Shown piece after piece: positions 7,050 to 14,350 of a stretch of DNA of 28,968 bases. Both the position numbers and the translations under genes were made by a program. Position 1 is the stretch's first letter. The number at the start of each line of letters is the position of its first letter. The notes under the pieces were generated by a model. The model was not told where the DNA came from and made no database searches. It worked only from the letters and a program-made list of their open reading frames with translations. The stretch spans positions 1 to 28,968 of the forward strand of contig DAOTYI010000160.1 of the NCBI GenBank assembly GCA_034434895.1, written 5' to 3'. Origin of the DNA: DAOTXL01 sp034434895 (GTDB taxonomy: Bacteria > Chloroflexota > Anaerolineae > JAAYZQ01).

Positions 7050-8669
7050 TTAACGGCCGTGCCGCGTATAGTCTGGCAAGAGCAGCGGCGACTCGACCTC
7101 GGTCTCGATGCCGGCCTCGGCCAGTTGCTTCTCCCAGGCGTCCACGTGGGCCAAGGTCAGCCGGCCCAGATGGACCTGGCGGAACCGCTCCCCGGCGGTG
7201 CGCCCCGCCCGCCGCCCAAAGACACACACATCCAGCAACGAGTTGCCCATCAACCGGTTGCGGCCATGCACCCCTCCCGATGCCTCGCCGGCCACCAGCA
7301 GGCCAGGGATGTCGGTGGTACAGTCTGGCCGGATGGCAATGCCGCCGTTCTGGTAGTGCAAGGTGGGGTAGACCAGCATCGGGTCTTTGACAATGTCCAC
7401 GCCAAAGCGGCGGAACTGGCGGACCATGGCCGGCAGCTCCCGTTCCACCGTGCCGGGGCCGTGCAGAATATCAATCATCGGCGAATCGAGCCACACCCCC
7501 TCGAAGCCGGATGGCGTCTTGACGCCGTTGCCTCGCTCCTTCACCTCGCGGATGATGGCGCTGGCCTCCACGTCGCGGGTCTCGCGCGGAAAGACAAACT
7601 GCTCGCCGTGGACATTCAGCACCTGAGCGCCCAGGCCGCGTACCTTCTCTGTGACCAGCAGGCCGACGATCTGCTCCGGGAAGGCGGCACCGGTGGGGTG
7701 GTACTGCATCGTGTCTATGAACGCCAGCCGCGCCCCAACCCGGTAAGCCATCACCAGGCCGTCGCCGGTCGCGCCATAGTGGTTGGTGCAGGCATAGCCC
7801 ATATAGTGCAGCCGGCCGCTGCCGCCGGTGGCGATGATCGTCTGCCGGGCGCGGACGATCAGGTGTTCCCCGGTCTCCAGGTTGAGCAGCACGGCCCCCG
7901 CCACCTGGCCGCGATCATCCATCAACAGCTCGATGGCCGGGGCAAATTCAACGACGGTGATCTGGTCGGGATAGGAGCGGACCTCATCGCGCAGGGTGCG
8001 CATGATCTCGGCCCCGGAATAGTCGCGGGCGGAGTGCATCCGCTTGCGGCTGGTGCCGCCGCCGTGGATGGTGATCAGCGTCCCATCAGGCTGCTTGTCG
8101 AACATGCAGCCCAGGCTTTCCAGCCAGAGGATGACCTCCGGCGCGTCGCGCACCAGAGCTTCGACCAGATCGGGGTCATTGGTAAAATGGCCGCCGCCGA
8201 TCACATCCAGGTAATGCTGCGCCGGCGAGTCGTTCTCTTTGTCGGCGGCCTGGATGCCGCCTTGAGCCATCATCGTGTTGGCATCACCGTGGCGCAGTTT
8301 GGTGATCATCAGCACCCGGGCCCCATACTCACGGGCCAACAGCGCCGCCGCCGACCCCGCACCCCCACCCCCAATGATCAGCACGTCGGTGTCAAAATCC
8401 ACCTGCTCCAGGTCCAGGCGGAGATGGCGCAGCCGGCTGTGTCCTTCCAGCAGGTCGGCCAGTTCGTGAGGCGTGCGTCCTCCCTTGTTGGGACCGACCC
8501 GTAGCTCACGCATCCCCTCCGGGATATAGTCGGGGTGGAATTTGCGCAGGATCTCTTGCTTTTCCGCCGGCGAGAGCATGGGATAGTCCACGTGCAGGCG
8601 GGCGGGCCGGCTGGCCACCACCCGGTCCAGCGACTCGCGCATACTGGGCGTGTATCCTTCAAGTTTCAT
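7050..8669 (-). CDS. Soluble fumarate reductase/succinate dehydrogenase-type flavoprotein (TfrA-like)
   Basis: FAD-dependent reduction of fumarate to succinate, or the reverse. The dinucleotide-binding motif GGGGAGSAAALLA is at about 100-112 and the FAD/substrate motifs follow: HPTG at 324-327, the Arg344 region (EKVRGLG) matching the proton-shuttle Arg of FrdA, HYQNGG with His438, and GEASGGVHGRNRLMGNSLLD at 461-480. At 539 residues it has an unusual 90-residue N-terminal extension and lacks most of the C-terminal helical domain of membrane-bound SdhA/FrdA. No membrane-anchor gene is present. With TfrB, MvhD and Hdr genes in the same locus, a thiol:fumarate-reductase-like or Hdr-linked enzyme is the best reading. 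Its ATG overlaps the stop of the upstream nucleotidyltransferase gene by ATGA. L-aspartate oxidase is less likely. Confidence 0.85.
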   Translation of the reverse strand: MKLEGYTPSMRESLDRVVASRPARLHVDYPMLSPAEKQEILRKFHPDYIPEGMRELRVGPNKGGRTPHELADLLEGHSRLRHLRLDLEQVDFDTDVLIIGGGGAGSAAALLAREYGARVLMITKLRHGDANTMMAQGGIQAADKENDSPAQHYLDVIGGGHFTNDPDLVEALVRDAPEVILWLESLGCMFDKQPDGTLITIHGGGTSRKRMHSARDYSGAEIMRTLRDEVRSYPDQITVVEFAPAIELLMDDRGQVAGAVLLNLETGEHLIVRARQTIIATGGSGRLHYMGYACTNHYGATGDGLVMAYRVGARLAFIDTMQYHPTGAAFPEQIVGLLVTEKVRGLGAQVLNVHGEQFVFPRETRDVEASAIIREVKERGNGVKTPSGFEGVWLDSPMIDILHGPGTVERELPAMVRQFRRFGVDIVKDPMLVYPTLHYQNGGIAIRPDCTTDIPGLLVAGEASGGVHGRNRLMGNSLLDVCVFGRRAGRTAGERFRQVHLGRLTLAHVDAWEKQLAEAGIETEVESPLLLPDYTRHGR

Positions 8670-9106
8670 CTATTTCCTCCATCTTTCCAGTACCAGCCCT
8701 GTCTCGTTCGGATCAGATCGAAACGAGCTTTGGTTTCCGCGACCAGGCGCTCTATCTGCTGCTGAACACCGTCGCCATCGTACAACACAATGCCATCCTC
8801 GAACAGTTCGCAGAAAAAGGGGTTGCCCTGGCCAAGTTGTTCTTGTATCTCTTGCACCGTTTTGACAACAGGCTGAACCCATCCATCGCTGCAGGCATAC
8901 ACCTCTCCCCAGTCCACCGGTCCGTAGAACAGGGTGAGCACATCTGCGTCACTGGATTGAGTGAATTCGCCCCGGGCCACCGAGCCAAACAGCACCACCA
9001 ATGCCGGCCGCAGGGCCTGAACATCCCGCACGAAGCGCTCGACCGAATCCCAATGGGGATAGTTACGACAGGTTGTTTTCCACGAATCGGATGAACTGTT
9101 CTGCAT
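8666..9106 (-). CDS. MNT-type nucleotidyltransferase, partner of the adjacent HEPN protein
   Basis: Minimal nucleotidyltransferase fold: GSVARGEFTQSSDADV at about 41-56 has the Gly-Ser and the two metal-binding acids Asp53 and Asp55. In HEPN/MNT pairs the nucleotidyltransferase is the antitoxin, in characterised cases by adenylylating the HEPN toxin. I start it at the ATG at 9106 (146 residues), giving a 44-base overlap with the HEPN gene; the upstream in-frame region is not protein-like. The stop overlaps the tfrA-like start by ATGA, so the cassette is translationally coupled to an enzyme subunit. Its order (HEPN then MNT) and size match the pair at 25633-26465. Confidence 0.8.
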   Translation of the reverse strand: MQNSSSDSWKTTCRNYPHWDSVERFVRDVQALRPALVVLFGSVARGEFTQSSDADVLTLFYGPVDWGEVYACSDGWVQPVVKTVQEIQEQLGQGNPFFCELFEDGIVLYDGDGVQQQIERLVAETKARFDLIRTRQGWYWKDGGNR

Positions 9107-9452
9107 ACTCCACACATCGCCGGGCGATGATCTCATCGTAATATTCAGCCGGGTATCCGGCAGCAAAACCGTTGGGATAGCGCGGCTGGGTATAGTGCCG
9201 GTCCAATTCTCTGGCCAGGGGATACAGGTCGGCCGGCACCGGGACAAACTGCTCAACCTGGCGCAGAAGATAAACCAGTGCATGTCCGGCCATTGCCAGG
9301 TGATGATACTCCAACAAAGCTTTTAACGCCTTTTCAGCGCTTTGCTGGGTCTGAAAAGCGGTCCATTCGTAATTGCCAGCGGCAAAGCTGTCACGAGCCG
9401 CCTTCAGATCGCGCCTTGCCTGGGCCAGCCAGTCCTCATGTCGGCGGGGCAT
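9063..9452 (-). CDS. HEPN-domain protein (probable toxin of a HEPN/MNT pair)
   Basis: A 129-residue helical HEPN protein, recognised by WLAQARRDLKAARDSFAAGNY followed by AFQTQQSAEKALKALL at about 8-47. HEPN proteins with an MNT partner are usually RNases or related toxins. The second half carries RYPNGFAAGYPAEYY, a block shared with the HEPN protein at 26037-26465 (RYPNGVPFGIPAEFF), so the two are related cassettes. The gene starts two bases after the tfrB-like stop and overlaps the nucleotidyltransferase gene. A toxin role is inferred from the family; no classical R-x4-6-H motif is evident here, so some other role is possible. Confidence 0.8.
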   Translation of the reverse strand: MPRRHEDWLAQARRDLKAARDSFAAGNYEWTAFQTQQSAEKALKALLEYHHLAMAGHALVYLLRQVEQFVPVPADLYPLARELDRHYTQPRYPNGFAAGYPAEYYDEIIARRCVEYAEQFIRFVENNLS

Positions 9453-9454
9453 TT

Positions 9455-10138
9455 TTACTCCGGCTCGATGTCGCGGCTGTTGTACATCTGCCGCAGTTCG
9501 GCCTCGGACATCGTTTTCAGCTTCGCCAGTTCGGCGTCAAATTTGCCGGCCTGGATCTCAGCCACGCGGCGGGCCAGATGCCCGGCCCGGGGGGCCAGGT
9601 ATTTGCCATACAGCCGCCGGCAGAGGATGGCGATATTGGGCTGGGGTTCTTCAGCCGGACAGCGGGAGACGCACATGCCACACATGATGCAGTCGAACGA
9701 CAGATCGGCCACGCGGGCGATGTCACCGCGCATGGCCGCCGCCATATAATCCTTCACCTTCAACTCCTGGGGGCAGCTCTTGGTACAGGTGCCACAGCCC
9801 AGGCACTTGAGCACCTGGGGATAGAGCCGTACCAGGGTGGCAAAGGTGGGTTGGAGTTCATCCAGGCGATATTGGGCGCGCTCGGCAGGGTAGAAGGGGA
9901 TCTGGGTCAGGTACATGCCCGGCTGGACCAGAGTGCCACAGGCCAGGCCGATGTGCAGCTTGGGGTCACCTTCCAGCCGATAGACGGTGGAGCAGGCCCC
10001 GCAGAAAGCCGCCCGGCAGCCCACCCCCCGGATCAGTTTGTAGCCGGCATACTCCAACGCGCCCATGATGGTCAACGTGTTGGGCACCAGGTACCGTTTG
10101 CCCATGATGTAGATCGGGATCATCTCAAGTTCGGCCAT
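9455..10138 (-). CDS. Fumarate reductase-type iron-sulfur subunit (TfrB-like N-terminal part)
   Basis: Electron-transfer partner of the TfrA-like flavoprotein. The 227-residue protein has a plant-type [2Fe-2S] site (Cys41, Cys46, Cys49, Cys67) and two [4Fe-4S] ferredoxin motifs: Cys112/115/118/122 and Cys150/153/156/160. SdhB/FrdB has one [2Fe-2S], one [4Fe-4S] and one [3Fe-4S]; here both C-terminal sites are full four-cysteine motifs. Methanogen TfrB adds a CCG (HdrB-like) domain that is missing here, but separate HdrB proteins are encoded in the locus. A clear GGAGGAAAG Shine-Dalgarno precedes the ATG. The gap to the upstream gene is filled by a heptanucleotide repeat. Confidence 0.87.
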   Translation of the reverse strand: MAELEMIPIYIMGKRYLVPNTLTIMGALEYAGYKLIRGVGCRAAFCGACSTVYRLEGDPKLHIGLACGTLVQPGMYLTQIPFYPAERAQYRLDELQPTFATLVRLYPQVLKCLGCGTCTKSCPQELKVKDYMAAAMRGDIARVADLSFDCIMCGMCVSRCPAEEPQPNIAILCRRLYGKYLAPRAGHLARRVAEIQAGKFDAELAKLKTMSEAELRQMYNSRDIEPE

Positions 10139-10152
10139 GCTTTCCTCCAGAG

Positions 10153-10187
10153 ATCAGGTATCAGGTATCAGGTATCAGGTATCAGGT
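10153..10187. repeat. Heptanucleotide repeat, five copies of ATCAGGT
   Basis: Five exact tandem copies of ATCAGGT, followed by ACCTGGTACC, lie in the 73-base gap between the FdhB-like and tfrB-like genes. A degenerate copy of the same unit in opposite orientation occurs at 23829-23862 between hdrC1 and hdrB1. Confidence 0.9.
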
Positions 10188-10211
10188 ACCTGGTACCCGA
10201 TTCCCGATTTC

Positions 10212-11333
10212 CTAATGGGGCCGTTCGCCCAGGGCCGTCAGCTCCTCCTCGCGGAACTCCTGGACCGGGGCCGCTTCCTCCAGACTGCGGCCAGGATGGT
10301 AGTCAAACAGTGCCTGCACCTTCTGCCCTACCGCCCGAAACACCGTCCCCACCGGAATCTCCACCGGACAGGCATCGCTGCACAGCCCACACCCCACACA
10401 ACTGCTGACCATGTGGTTCAGCCGCGTCAGATGAAACAGCAACGTGTCCGGCAGCAGCCGCACCGCCCCCTTCCGTTCCGCCCACTGATAGTACAACTCG
10501 GACTCGTGCTCAAAGGTCGGCGTGCGAAAGATGCACTCCCGGCAGTAGCAGATTGGGCAGTTGACCATGCAGTTATGGCAGCGGATGCAGGTCGCAAACT
10601 CTTGCAACAGCCCGTCTATCGAGTTCACCCGCCGGCGGAAAGCGGCAAAGGTCGCGTCCCGAACCTCCGTCCGGGCCGCAATCAGCTTCCGGACCGCCTC
10701 GGCCCGTCCGGCCGGCTGCTCCCCGGCCGTCAGCCCCAACGCCTCCGCCACCTCGGCCCGGGCTTTGAGGTATAGCTTCCCTGGCTCTACCCCCATCAGC
10801 CCCAGCGTCAGGGCCACATGCTCCCCCTCCGGCACCGGCTGCTCACACATCTGACAGGCCGCCCGGAATTGCATCCCGGCGAAGGGTTGCAACTCACCGC
10901 TCTCCGCCCCCGCCAGCAGCGCATCGAGCACCTGCTGCTTGCTCCCCACCCGCTGCCAGTCGGTCACTTTGTAGGTCCCCAGACAGTCCACCCCGATAAT
11001 GAGCGCATTGTCCAGGCGAACCTGCTGAAACTTGACCAGCTCCACCAGGGCGCGGATCTCACACGGGCGCAGCACCAACCCCACCCGCTTCCGATTGCCG
11101 CTGATGGTCAGCAGCGAGGCCGCCCGCGCCGCGTTGATGGGCAGCACCGGCGTCAGCGGGTCGGCCTGATCCAGCGCCGCCGGGTCACTCACCAGCATCG
11201 GCCCCACCTGGCCGGTCGGCTGGAAGAGCGGCACCAACAGCGCCTCCACCACCCTCTTCTCCAACAGCCCGCGCAGAACTCCCTGAATGGCCTGCAACAG
11301 GTTGCCCCGGGTGTCCACGATAGATTCGATCAT
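10212..11333 (-). CDS. FrhB/FdhB-family iron-sulfur protein
   Basis: Likely links an electron donor to the Hdr/Tfr machinery. The 373-residue protein shows the FrhB/FdhB-like block VGLVLRPCEIRALVELVKF (about 84-102) and LIIGVDCLGTYKV, then Cys-rich clusters: Cys160/163, a dense group at Cys249/252/255/259 with Cys262/264/267, and a second ferredoxin motif at Cys312/315/318/322. FrhB/FdhB proteins use FAD and F420, NAD(P)H or formate dehydrogenase as partners; which one applies here cannot be told. It could also be a FlxB-like subunit. A GAGAGG Shine-Dalgarno precedes the ATG. It sits between mvhD and the tfrB-like gene in one minus-strand series, separated from mvhD by a long heptad repeat. 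Confidence 0.75.
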   Translation of the reverse strand: MIESIVDTRGNLLQAIQGVLRGLLEKRVVEALLVPLFQPTGQVGPMLVSDPAALDQADPLTPVLPINAARAASLLTISGNRKRVGLVLRPCEIRALVELVKFQQVRLDNALIIGVDCLGTYKVTDWQRVGSKQQVLDALLAGAESGELQPFAGMQFRAACQMCEQPVPEGEHVALTLGLMGVEPGKLYLKARAEVAEALGLTAGEQPAGRAEAVRKLIAARTEVRDATFAAFRRRVNSIDGLLQEFATCIRCHNCMVNCPICYCRECIFRTPTFEHESELYYQWAERKGAVRLLPDTLLFHLTRLNHMVSSCVGCGLCSDACPVEIPVGTVFRAVGQKVQALFDYHPGRSLEEAAPVQEFREEELTALGERPH

Positions 11334-11348
11334 GATTCAACCTCTCTG

Positions 11349-11460
11349 TCAGTAGTCAGCGGTCAGTAGTCAGTAGTCAGCGATCAGTAGTCAGTAGTCA
11401 GCGATCAGTAGTCAGCAGTCAGCAGTTGTCAATCGTCAATCGTCAATCGTCAATCGTCAG
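11349..11460. repeat. Compound heptanucleotide repeat tract, about 16 units
   Basis: Eleven heptads of the TCAGTAG/TCAGCGA/TCAGCAG type are followed by about five of the TCGTCAA type. The tract fills the whole gap between mvhD and the FdhB-like gene and includes the mvhD stop codon at 11457-11459. Confidence 0.9.
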
Positions 11461-11882
11461 ATCGCCCCCACTCCCTTTAACGGGTTGGGCCCCTTGGCTT
11501 TCAGGGCTGCCACCATCTCGCTCACCGTGTCGGCAAAGTACTGCCCCTCACTGGCGCTGATCCAGCGCAGCCACACCCGGTCGGCATCAAAGCCGATCTG
11601 TTCCAGAATGCTGCGGAGAATCGCCACCCGACGGCGGGCCTTGTAGTTGCCTGACTGGTAATGGCAATCACCGGGATGACAGCCGCCGATGAGCACCCCG
11701 TCGGCCCCCTCCAGCAGGGCCTTCGACACATAGACCGGGTCCAGCCCACCGGAGCACATCAGGCGGATAATGCGCACATTCGGCGGATATTGGATGCGCG
11801 ACGTGCCGGCCAGGTCTGCTCCGGTGTAGGTGCACCAGTTGCACAGGAAGGCGATGATCCTCGGTTCAAACTCTTCAGACAT
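11457..11882 (-). CDS. mvhD: MvhD-family [2Fe-2S] protein (F420-non-reducing hydrogenase delta-type subunit)
   Basis: Small electron carrier that in methanogens passes electrons from hydrogenase, and in other bacteria from formate- or NADH-dependent modules, to HdrA. I start it at the ATG at 11882 (MSEEFEPRIIAF, 141 residues), preceded by GGGGAAATC. Conserved cysteines are Cys14 and Cys17 (LCNWCTY), Cys43 (MCSGGLDP) and Cys68/Cys73 (GGCHPGDCHYQ). No hydrogenase large or small subunit is encoded in the window, so the donor module is elsewhere or is the FdhB-like protein encoded next. Its stop codon lies inside the heptad repeat, so repeat slippage could alter the C-terminus. Confidence 0.93.
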   Translation of the reverse strand: MSEEFEPRIIAFLCNWCTYTGADLAGTSRIQYPPNVRIIRLMCSGGLDPVYVSKALLEGADGVLIGGCHPGDCHYQSGNYKARRRVAILRSILEQIGFDADRVWLRWISASEGQYFADTVSEMVAALKAKGPNPLKGVGAI

Positions 11883-11898
11883 GATTTCCCCCGTTTGC

Positions 11899-12543
11899 TT
11901 AGATTTCGCGGACGTCCAGGATTTCCAATCCCAGGTCGCGCATGGCGGCCAGCAGCGCCTCGGCCGGCACATCGGCCACCTTAACGGTCACCACCGCTGT
12001 TGTCGGGTCATCCCCCAGGAAAGTGCCCAGGGCCAGGATGTCGCCCCCCAGCCGGGCAATCGCCGTGGTGAGGCGGGCCATCTCCCCTTTCCGTTCCGGG
12101 ATCTCCAGGGTGAGCCGCAGCCCCTTCAGCCGGGCCCCCAGCAACTCCAGGAGCAGCTCAAAGACGTCGGTCTCGGTGATGATCCCGACCAGCCGGCCCT
12201 CTTCCAATACCGGTAAGCCGCCGATCTTGTGGTCGGCCATAATGCGGGCGGCCTCTTCCAGGGGAGTGTCGGGCGGAATGGTGATGACCGCCGTGGTCAT
12301 CACTTCGCTCACCTTCAGCCGGGACAACAGGTAATGCATCTCGTAGATGCTCAGGGAGGTGGCCGGCGAAGGGGAAGCATACAACAGGTCTTTTTCCGAG
12401 ACGATGCCGACCAGTTGCCCCTCTGCATCCAACACCGGCAGCCGTCGCACATGGTGCTGGCGCATCACCCGCAACGCCTCGGTGATCGGCGTGTCGGCGA
12501 CGATGGTCACCGGTTGGGTGGACATCCGCTCACGGACCAGCAT
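11899..12543 (-). CDS. CBS-pair plus ACT-domain regulatory protein (AcuB-like), copy 2
   Basis: Probably a cytosolic ligand sensor. Two CBS motifs (about 1-55 and 75-135, with LVGIVSEKDLL and LVGIITETDVF) are followed by a C-terminal ACT-like domain at about 142-212 (GLRLTLEIPERKGEMARLTTAIARLG). CBS pairs typically bind adenine nucleotides or SAM and ACT domains bind amino acids; the ligand here is unknown. It is clearly a tandem duplicate of the gene at 12545-13141, with about 16 extra residues between the CBS motifs. The ATG is separated from the neighbour's stop by one base, and mvhD follows after a 16-base gap, which ties it to the redox genes. Confidence 0.85.
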   Translation of the reverse strand: MLVRERMSTQPVTIVADTPITEALRVMRQHHVRRLPVLDAEGQLVGIVSEKDLLYASPSPATSLSIYEMHYLLSRLKVSEVMTTAVITIPPDTPLEEAARIMADHKIGGLPVLEEGRLVGIITETDVFELLLELLGARLKGLRLTLEIPERKGEMARLTTAIARLGGDILALGTFLGDDPTTAVVTVKVADVPAEALLAAMRDLGLEILDVREI

Positions 12544-12544
12544 A

Positions 12545-13141
12545 TTATCCCTCCCGCACGTCTACGATCTCCATGCCCAGGGCCTCCATGATCGCCACCA
12601 GCTTGCCGGCCGGCACATCGGCTACCTTGACCGTGACCAGGCGGTTGGTCGGATCCTCCCCCAGGAAGGTGCCCAACGCCAGGATGTTGCCGCCCAATCG
12701 CGCAATCTCCCCGGTCAGGTTGGCCAGCATCCCCTTTTCCTCCGGCACCAGCATGGTCAGCCGCACACCATGCTCCCTGGCCCCCAGCAGCTCCAGGAAG
12801 ATGCGGAACAGATCGGTCTCGGTGATGATGCCGACCAGCCGGCCATGGCGCATCACCGGCAGGCTGCTGATCTTGTGATCGGCCATGATGCGGGCCGCCT
12901 CTTCCAGAGCCGTGTATTCGGTCACAGTAATGACCTGACGGGTCATAACCTGTCGGACGGCGACGTCTGGGGCAGCCCGCAGCAGTTCCTTCTCCGACAC
13001 AACGCCGACCAGGTTCTCCCCTTCATCCACCACCGGCAGGTGGCGCACCTTGCGCTCCTCGATGATCGCCAGCGCCTGCTCGACCGGCGCGTCAGCCGCG
13101 ATCACCACCGGATTCGGTGTCATCCGCTCAACCACCAACAT
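12545..13141 (-). CDS. CBS-pair plus ACT-domain regulatory protein (AcuB-like), copy 1
   Basis: Same architecture as its downstream duplicate: CBS motifs at about 1-55 (RMTPNPVVIAADAPVEQALA, LVGVVSEKELL) and 60-118 (VMTRQVITV, LVGIITETDLF), then an ACT-like domain at about 125-196 (GVRLTMLVPEEKGMLANLTGEIARLG). It has 198 residues. The stretch EEAARIMADHKI and the final VREG/VREI are nearly the same in both copies, so the duplication is fairly recent or under constraint. The two may form a hetero-oligomeric sensor controlling the electron-transfer proteins encoded downstream; that is inference from position. Confidence 0.85.
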   Translation of the reverse strand: MLVVERMTPNPVVIAADAPVEQALAIIEERKVRHLPVVDEGENLVGVVSEKELLRAAPDVAVRQVMTRQVITVTEYTALEEAARIMADHKISSLPVMRHGRLVGIITETDLFRIFLELLGAREHGVRLTMLVPEEKGMLANLTGEIARLGGNILALGTFLGEDPTNRLVTVKVADVPAGKLVAIMEALGMEIVDVREG

Positions 13142-13191
13142 CTCGACTTCCCCCCTTTTCCCTTACCCGGCTATCATGAGGTGTGCATCGT

Positions 13192-13989
13192 TCAGGTGAG
13201 CGATTCCCGCAAAAAGGCTTGCAGCAAAGCGGTCACCCGCTCCGGTTGTTCCAGATTGCTGATGTGTCCCGCCCCCTCAATCACTTCCAGATGGGCACCA
13301 GGAATCATCCCGGCCATCTGGCGGGCCTCATGAGGTGGCCGGGACCGGTCGTCGGCTCCGACGATCACCAGGACAGGCGCCTGGATCTCCCCCAGGCGCT
13401 CCAGCACCGAAGCGCGGCTAAAGATGCCCCGACCTATGCTCAGAATGCCGGGGATCTGTGCTCTGGGCAACGAGGTCAGATGCTCCCGGAAACGGTTGAC
13501 CAGGGCCGGGTTGCGTTGCATCGTCACGGGCGAAAAAAACAGAGGGACGATCAGGTCTGCCAGGGGAGGCGGGATCATCCCCGCCTGCTCCACCGTGTCC
13601 ATCATCTTGAAATAGCGCAGGCGGTTCTCTTCCGGTTCTGGCCCCACGAAGGTGTCCATCAAGACCAGAGCCTGGACCGCGTCGGGGTGGTTCAGGGCCA
13701 GGTGGACCCCCCACATCCCGCCGACCGAAAGGCCGATGACCGCAAAACGCTCCAGGCCCAGGTCGGTGGCCAGGGCCCAATGGTCTTCGGCCAGCCTCTC
13801 GACAGGGTAGGGAGCAGCCGGAGGAAGGGGCGAACGGCCATGCCCCCACAGTTCCGGGACGATACAACGATAAGAGGGCGAGAGGGCCTGCACCTGAGGT
13901 GCCCACATGGCTGCATCCCACAGGTAGCTATGCCCAAACAGCAGCGGGAAGCCATTTCCATCTTCTTCATAGAATAGCCGGGACGACAT
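13192..13989 (-). CDS. Alpha/beta-hydrolase
   Basis: A 265-residue alpha/beta-hydrolase of unknown substrate. The oxyanion-side HG motif is seen in FGHSYLWDAAMW, the nucleophile elbow GLSVG has Ser88, a candidate acid is Asp213 or Asp214 (GADDRS), and the catalytic His242 is in GAGHIS. It resembles 3-oxoadipate enol-lactonase and haloperoxidase-like esterases, but the family is too broad to name one. ACGGAGGAAG is the Shine-Dalgarno. It is the first gene of the second minus-strand series, downstream of a 361-base gap, with a 50-base gap to the CBS genes; whether it belongs functionally to the redox system is unclear. Confidence 0.88.
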   Translation of the reverse strand: MSSRLFYEEDGNGFPLLFGHSYLWDAAMWAPQVQALSPSYRCIVPELWGHGRSPLPPAAPYPVERLAEDHWALATDLGLERFAVIGLSVGGMWGVHLALNHPDAVQALVLMDTFVGPEPEENRLRYFKMMDTVEQAGMIPPPLADLIVPLFFSPVTMQRNPALVNRFREHLTSLPRAQIPGILSIGRGIFSRASVLERLGEIQAPVLVIVGADDRSRPPHEARQMAGMIPGAHLEVIEGAGHISNLEQPERVTALLQAFLRESLT

Positions 13990-14022
13990 TCTTCCTCCGT
14001 ACTCTACTGTATGTGTGGCTGC

Positions 14023-14121
14023 CTACCCTCCCACAGGTTTGGGCGCACTCTCCGCATAGAAGTACGCCACAATGAGCTGCTCGCCCTGTTGCCGGCCACT
14101 TTCTAACCTGTGGGAGGGTAG
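14023..14121. repeat. 17-bp perfect inverted repeat spanning 99 bp
   Basis: CTACCCTCCCACAGGTT (14023-14039) and its exact reverse complement (14105-14121) bracket about 65 bases that hold a second short pairing (GGGCG with CGCCC) but no protein-like frame. It lies 34 bases before the alpha/beta-hydrolase start, where a promoter or leader is expected. No flanking direct repeat is visible, so it may be a regulatory hairpin or a decayed miniature element. Confidence 0.75.
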
Positions 14122-14190
14122 CGGGTAGGTTACCTGTATGTTGACTATTCAGGCCCCTCACAACCCTCTCCCCTTCTTCCTTATCTCCCC

Positions 14191-14339
14191 GTAACTGCTC
14201 AGGCTGAGCCAATTTTACCACCAAGACACCAAGACATGAAGGTTGCTTGATATAGAATGGCTAAGTGCCAGAAATTGTTCTTTGGCTCCTTGGTGTCTTC
14301 GTGCCTTTGTGGTGAAAAAACACTGCTCTGAGCAGTTAC
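14191..14339. mobile_element. MITE-like element, 149 bp, with 8-bp direct repeats
   Basis: Perfect 12-bp terminal inverted repeats GTAACTGCTCAG (14191-14202) and CTGAGCAGTTAC (14328-14339) are bordered by the direct repeat ATCTCCCC (14183-14190 and 14340-14347), as expected of a target-site duplication. Inside, a second long imperfect inverted repeat pairs ACCACCAAGACACCAAG (from 14218) with CTTGGTGTCTTCGTGCC (from 14289). There is no coding capacity, so it would need a transposase in trans. It sits three bases downstream of the hdrA3 stop codon. Together with the inverted repeat at 14023-14121 it fills the gap between the two minus-strand gene series. Confidence 0.75.
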
Positions 14340-14350
14340 ATCTCCCCTTT

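Noticed and set aside
7050..8669. Call as L-aspartate oxidase (NadB)
   Set aside because: It is accompanied by an SdhB-like iron-sulfur subunit, MvhD and Hdr genes and no nadA/nadC, which fits fumarate reductase better.
10153..11460. CRISPR array at the tandem repeats
   Set aside because: The repeats are contiguous 7-base units without spacers, and no cas genes are present.
14040..14104. Small gene inside the 17-bp inverted repeat
   Set aside because: Open frames across it continue into flanking repeats and the MITE-like element and show no protein-like composition or Shine-Dalgarno.
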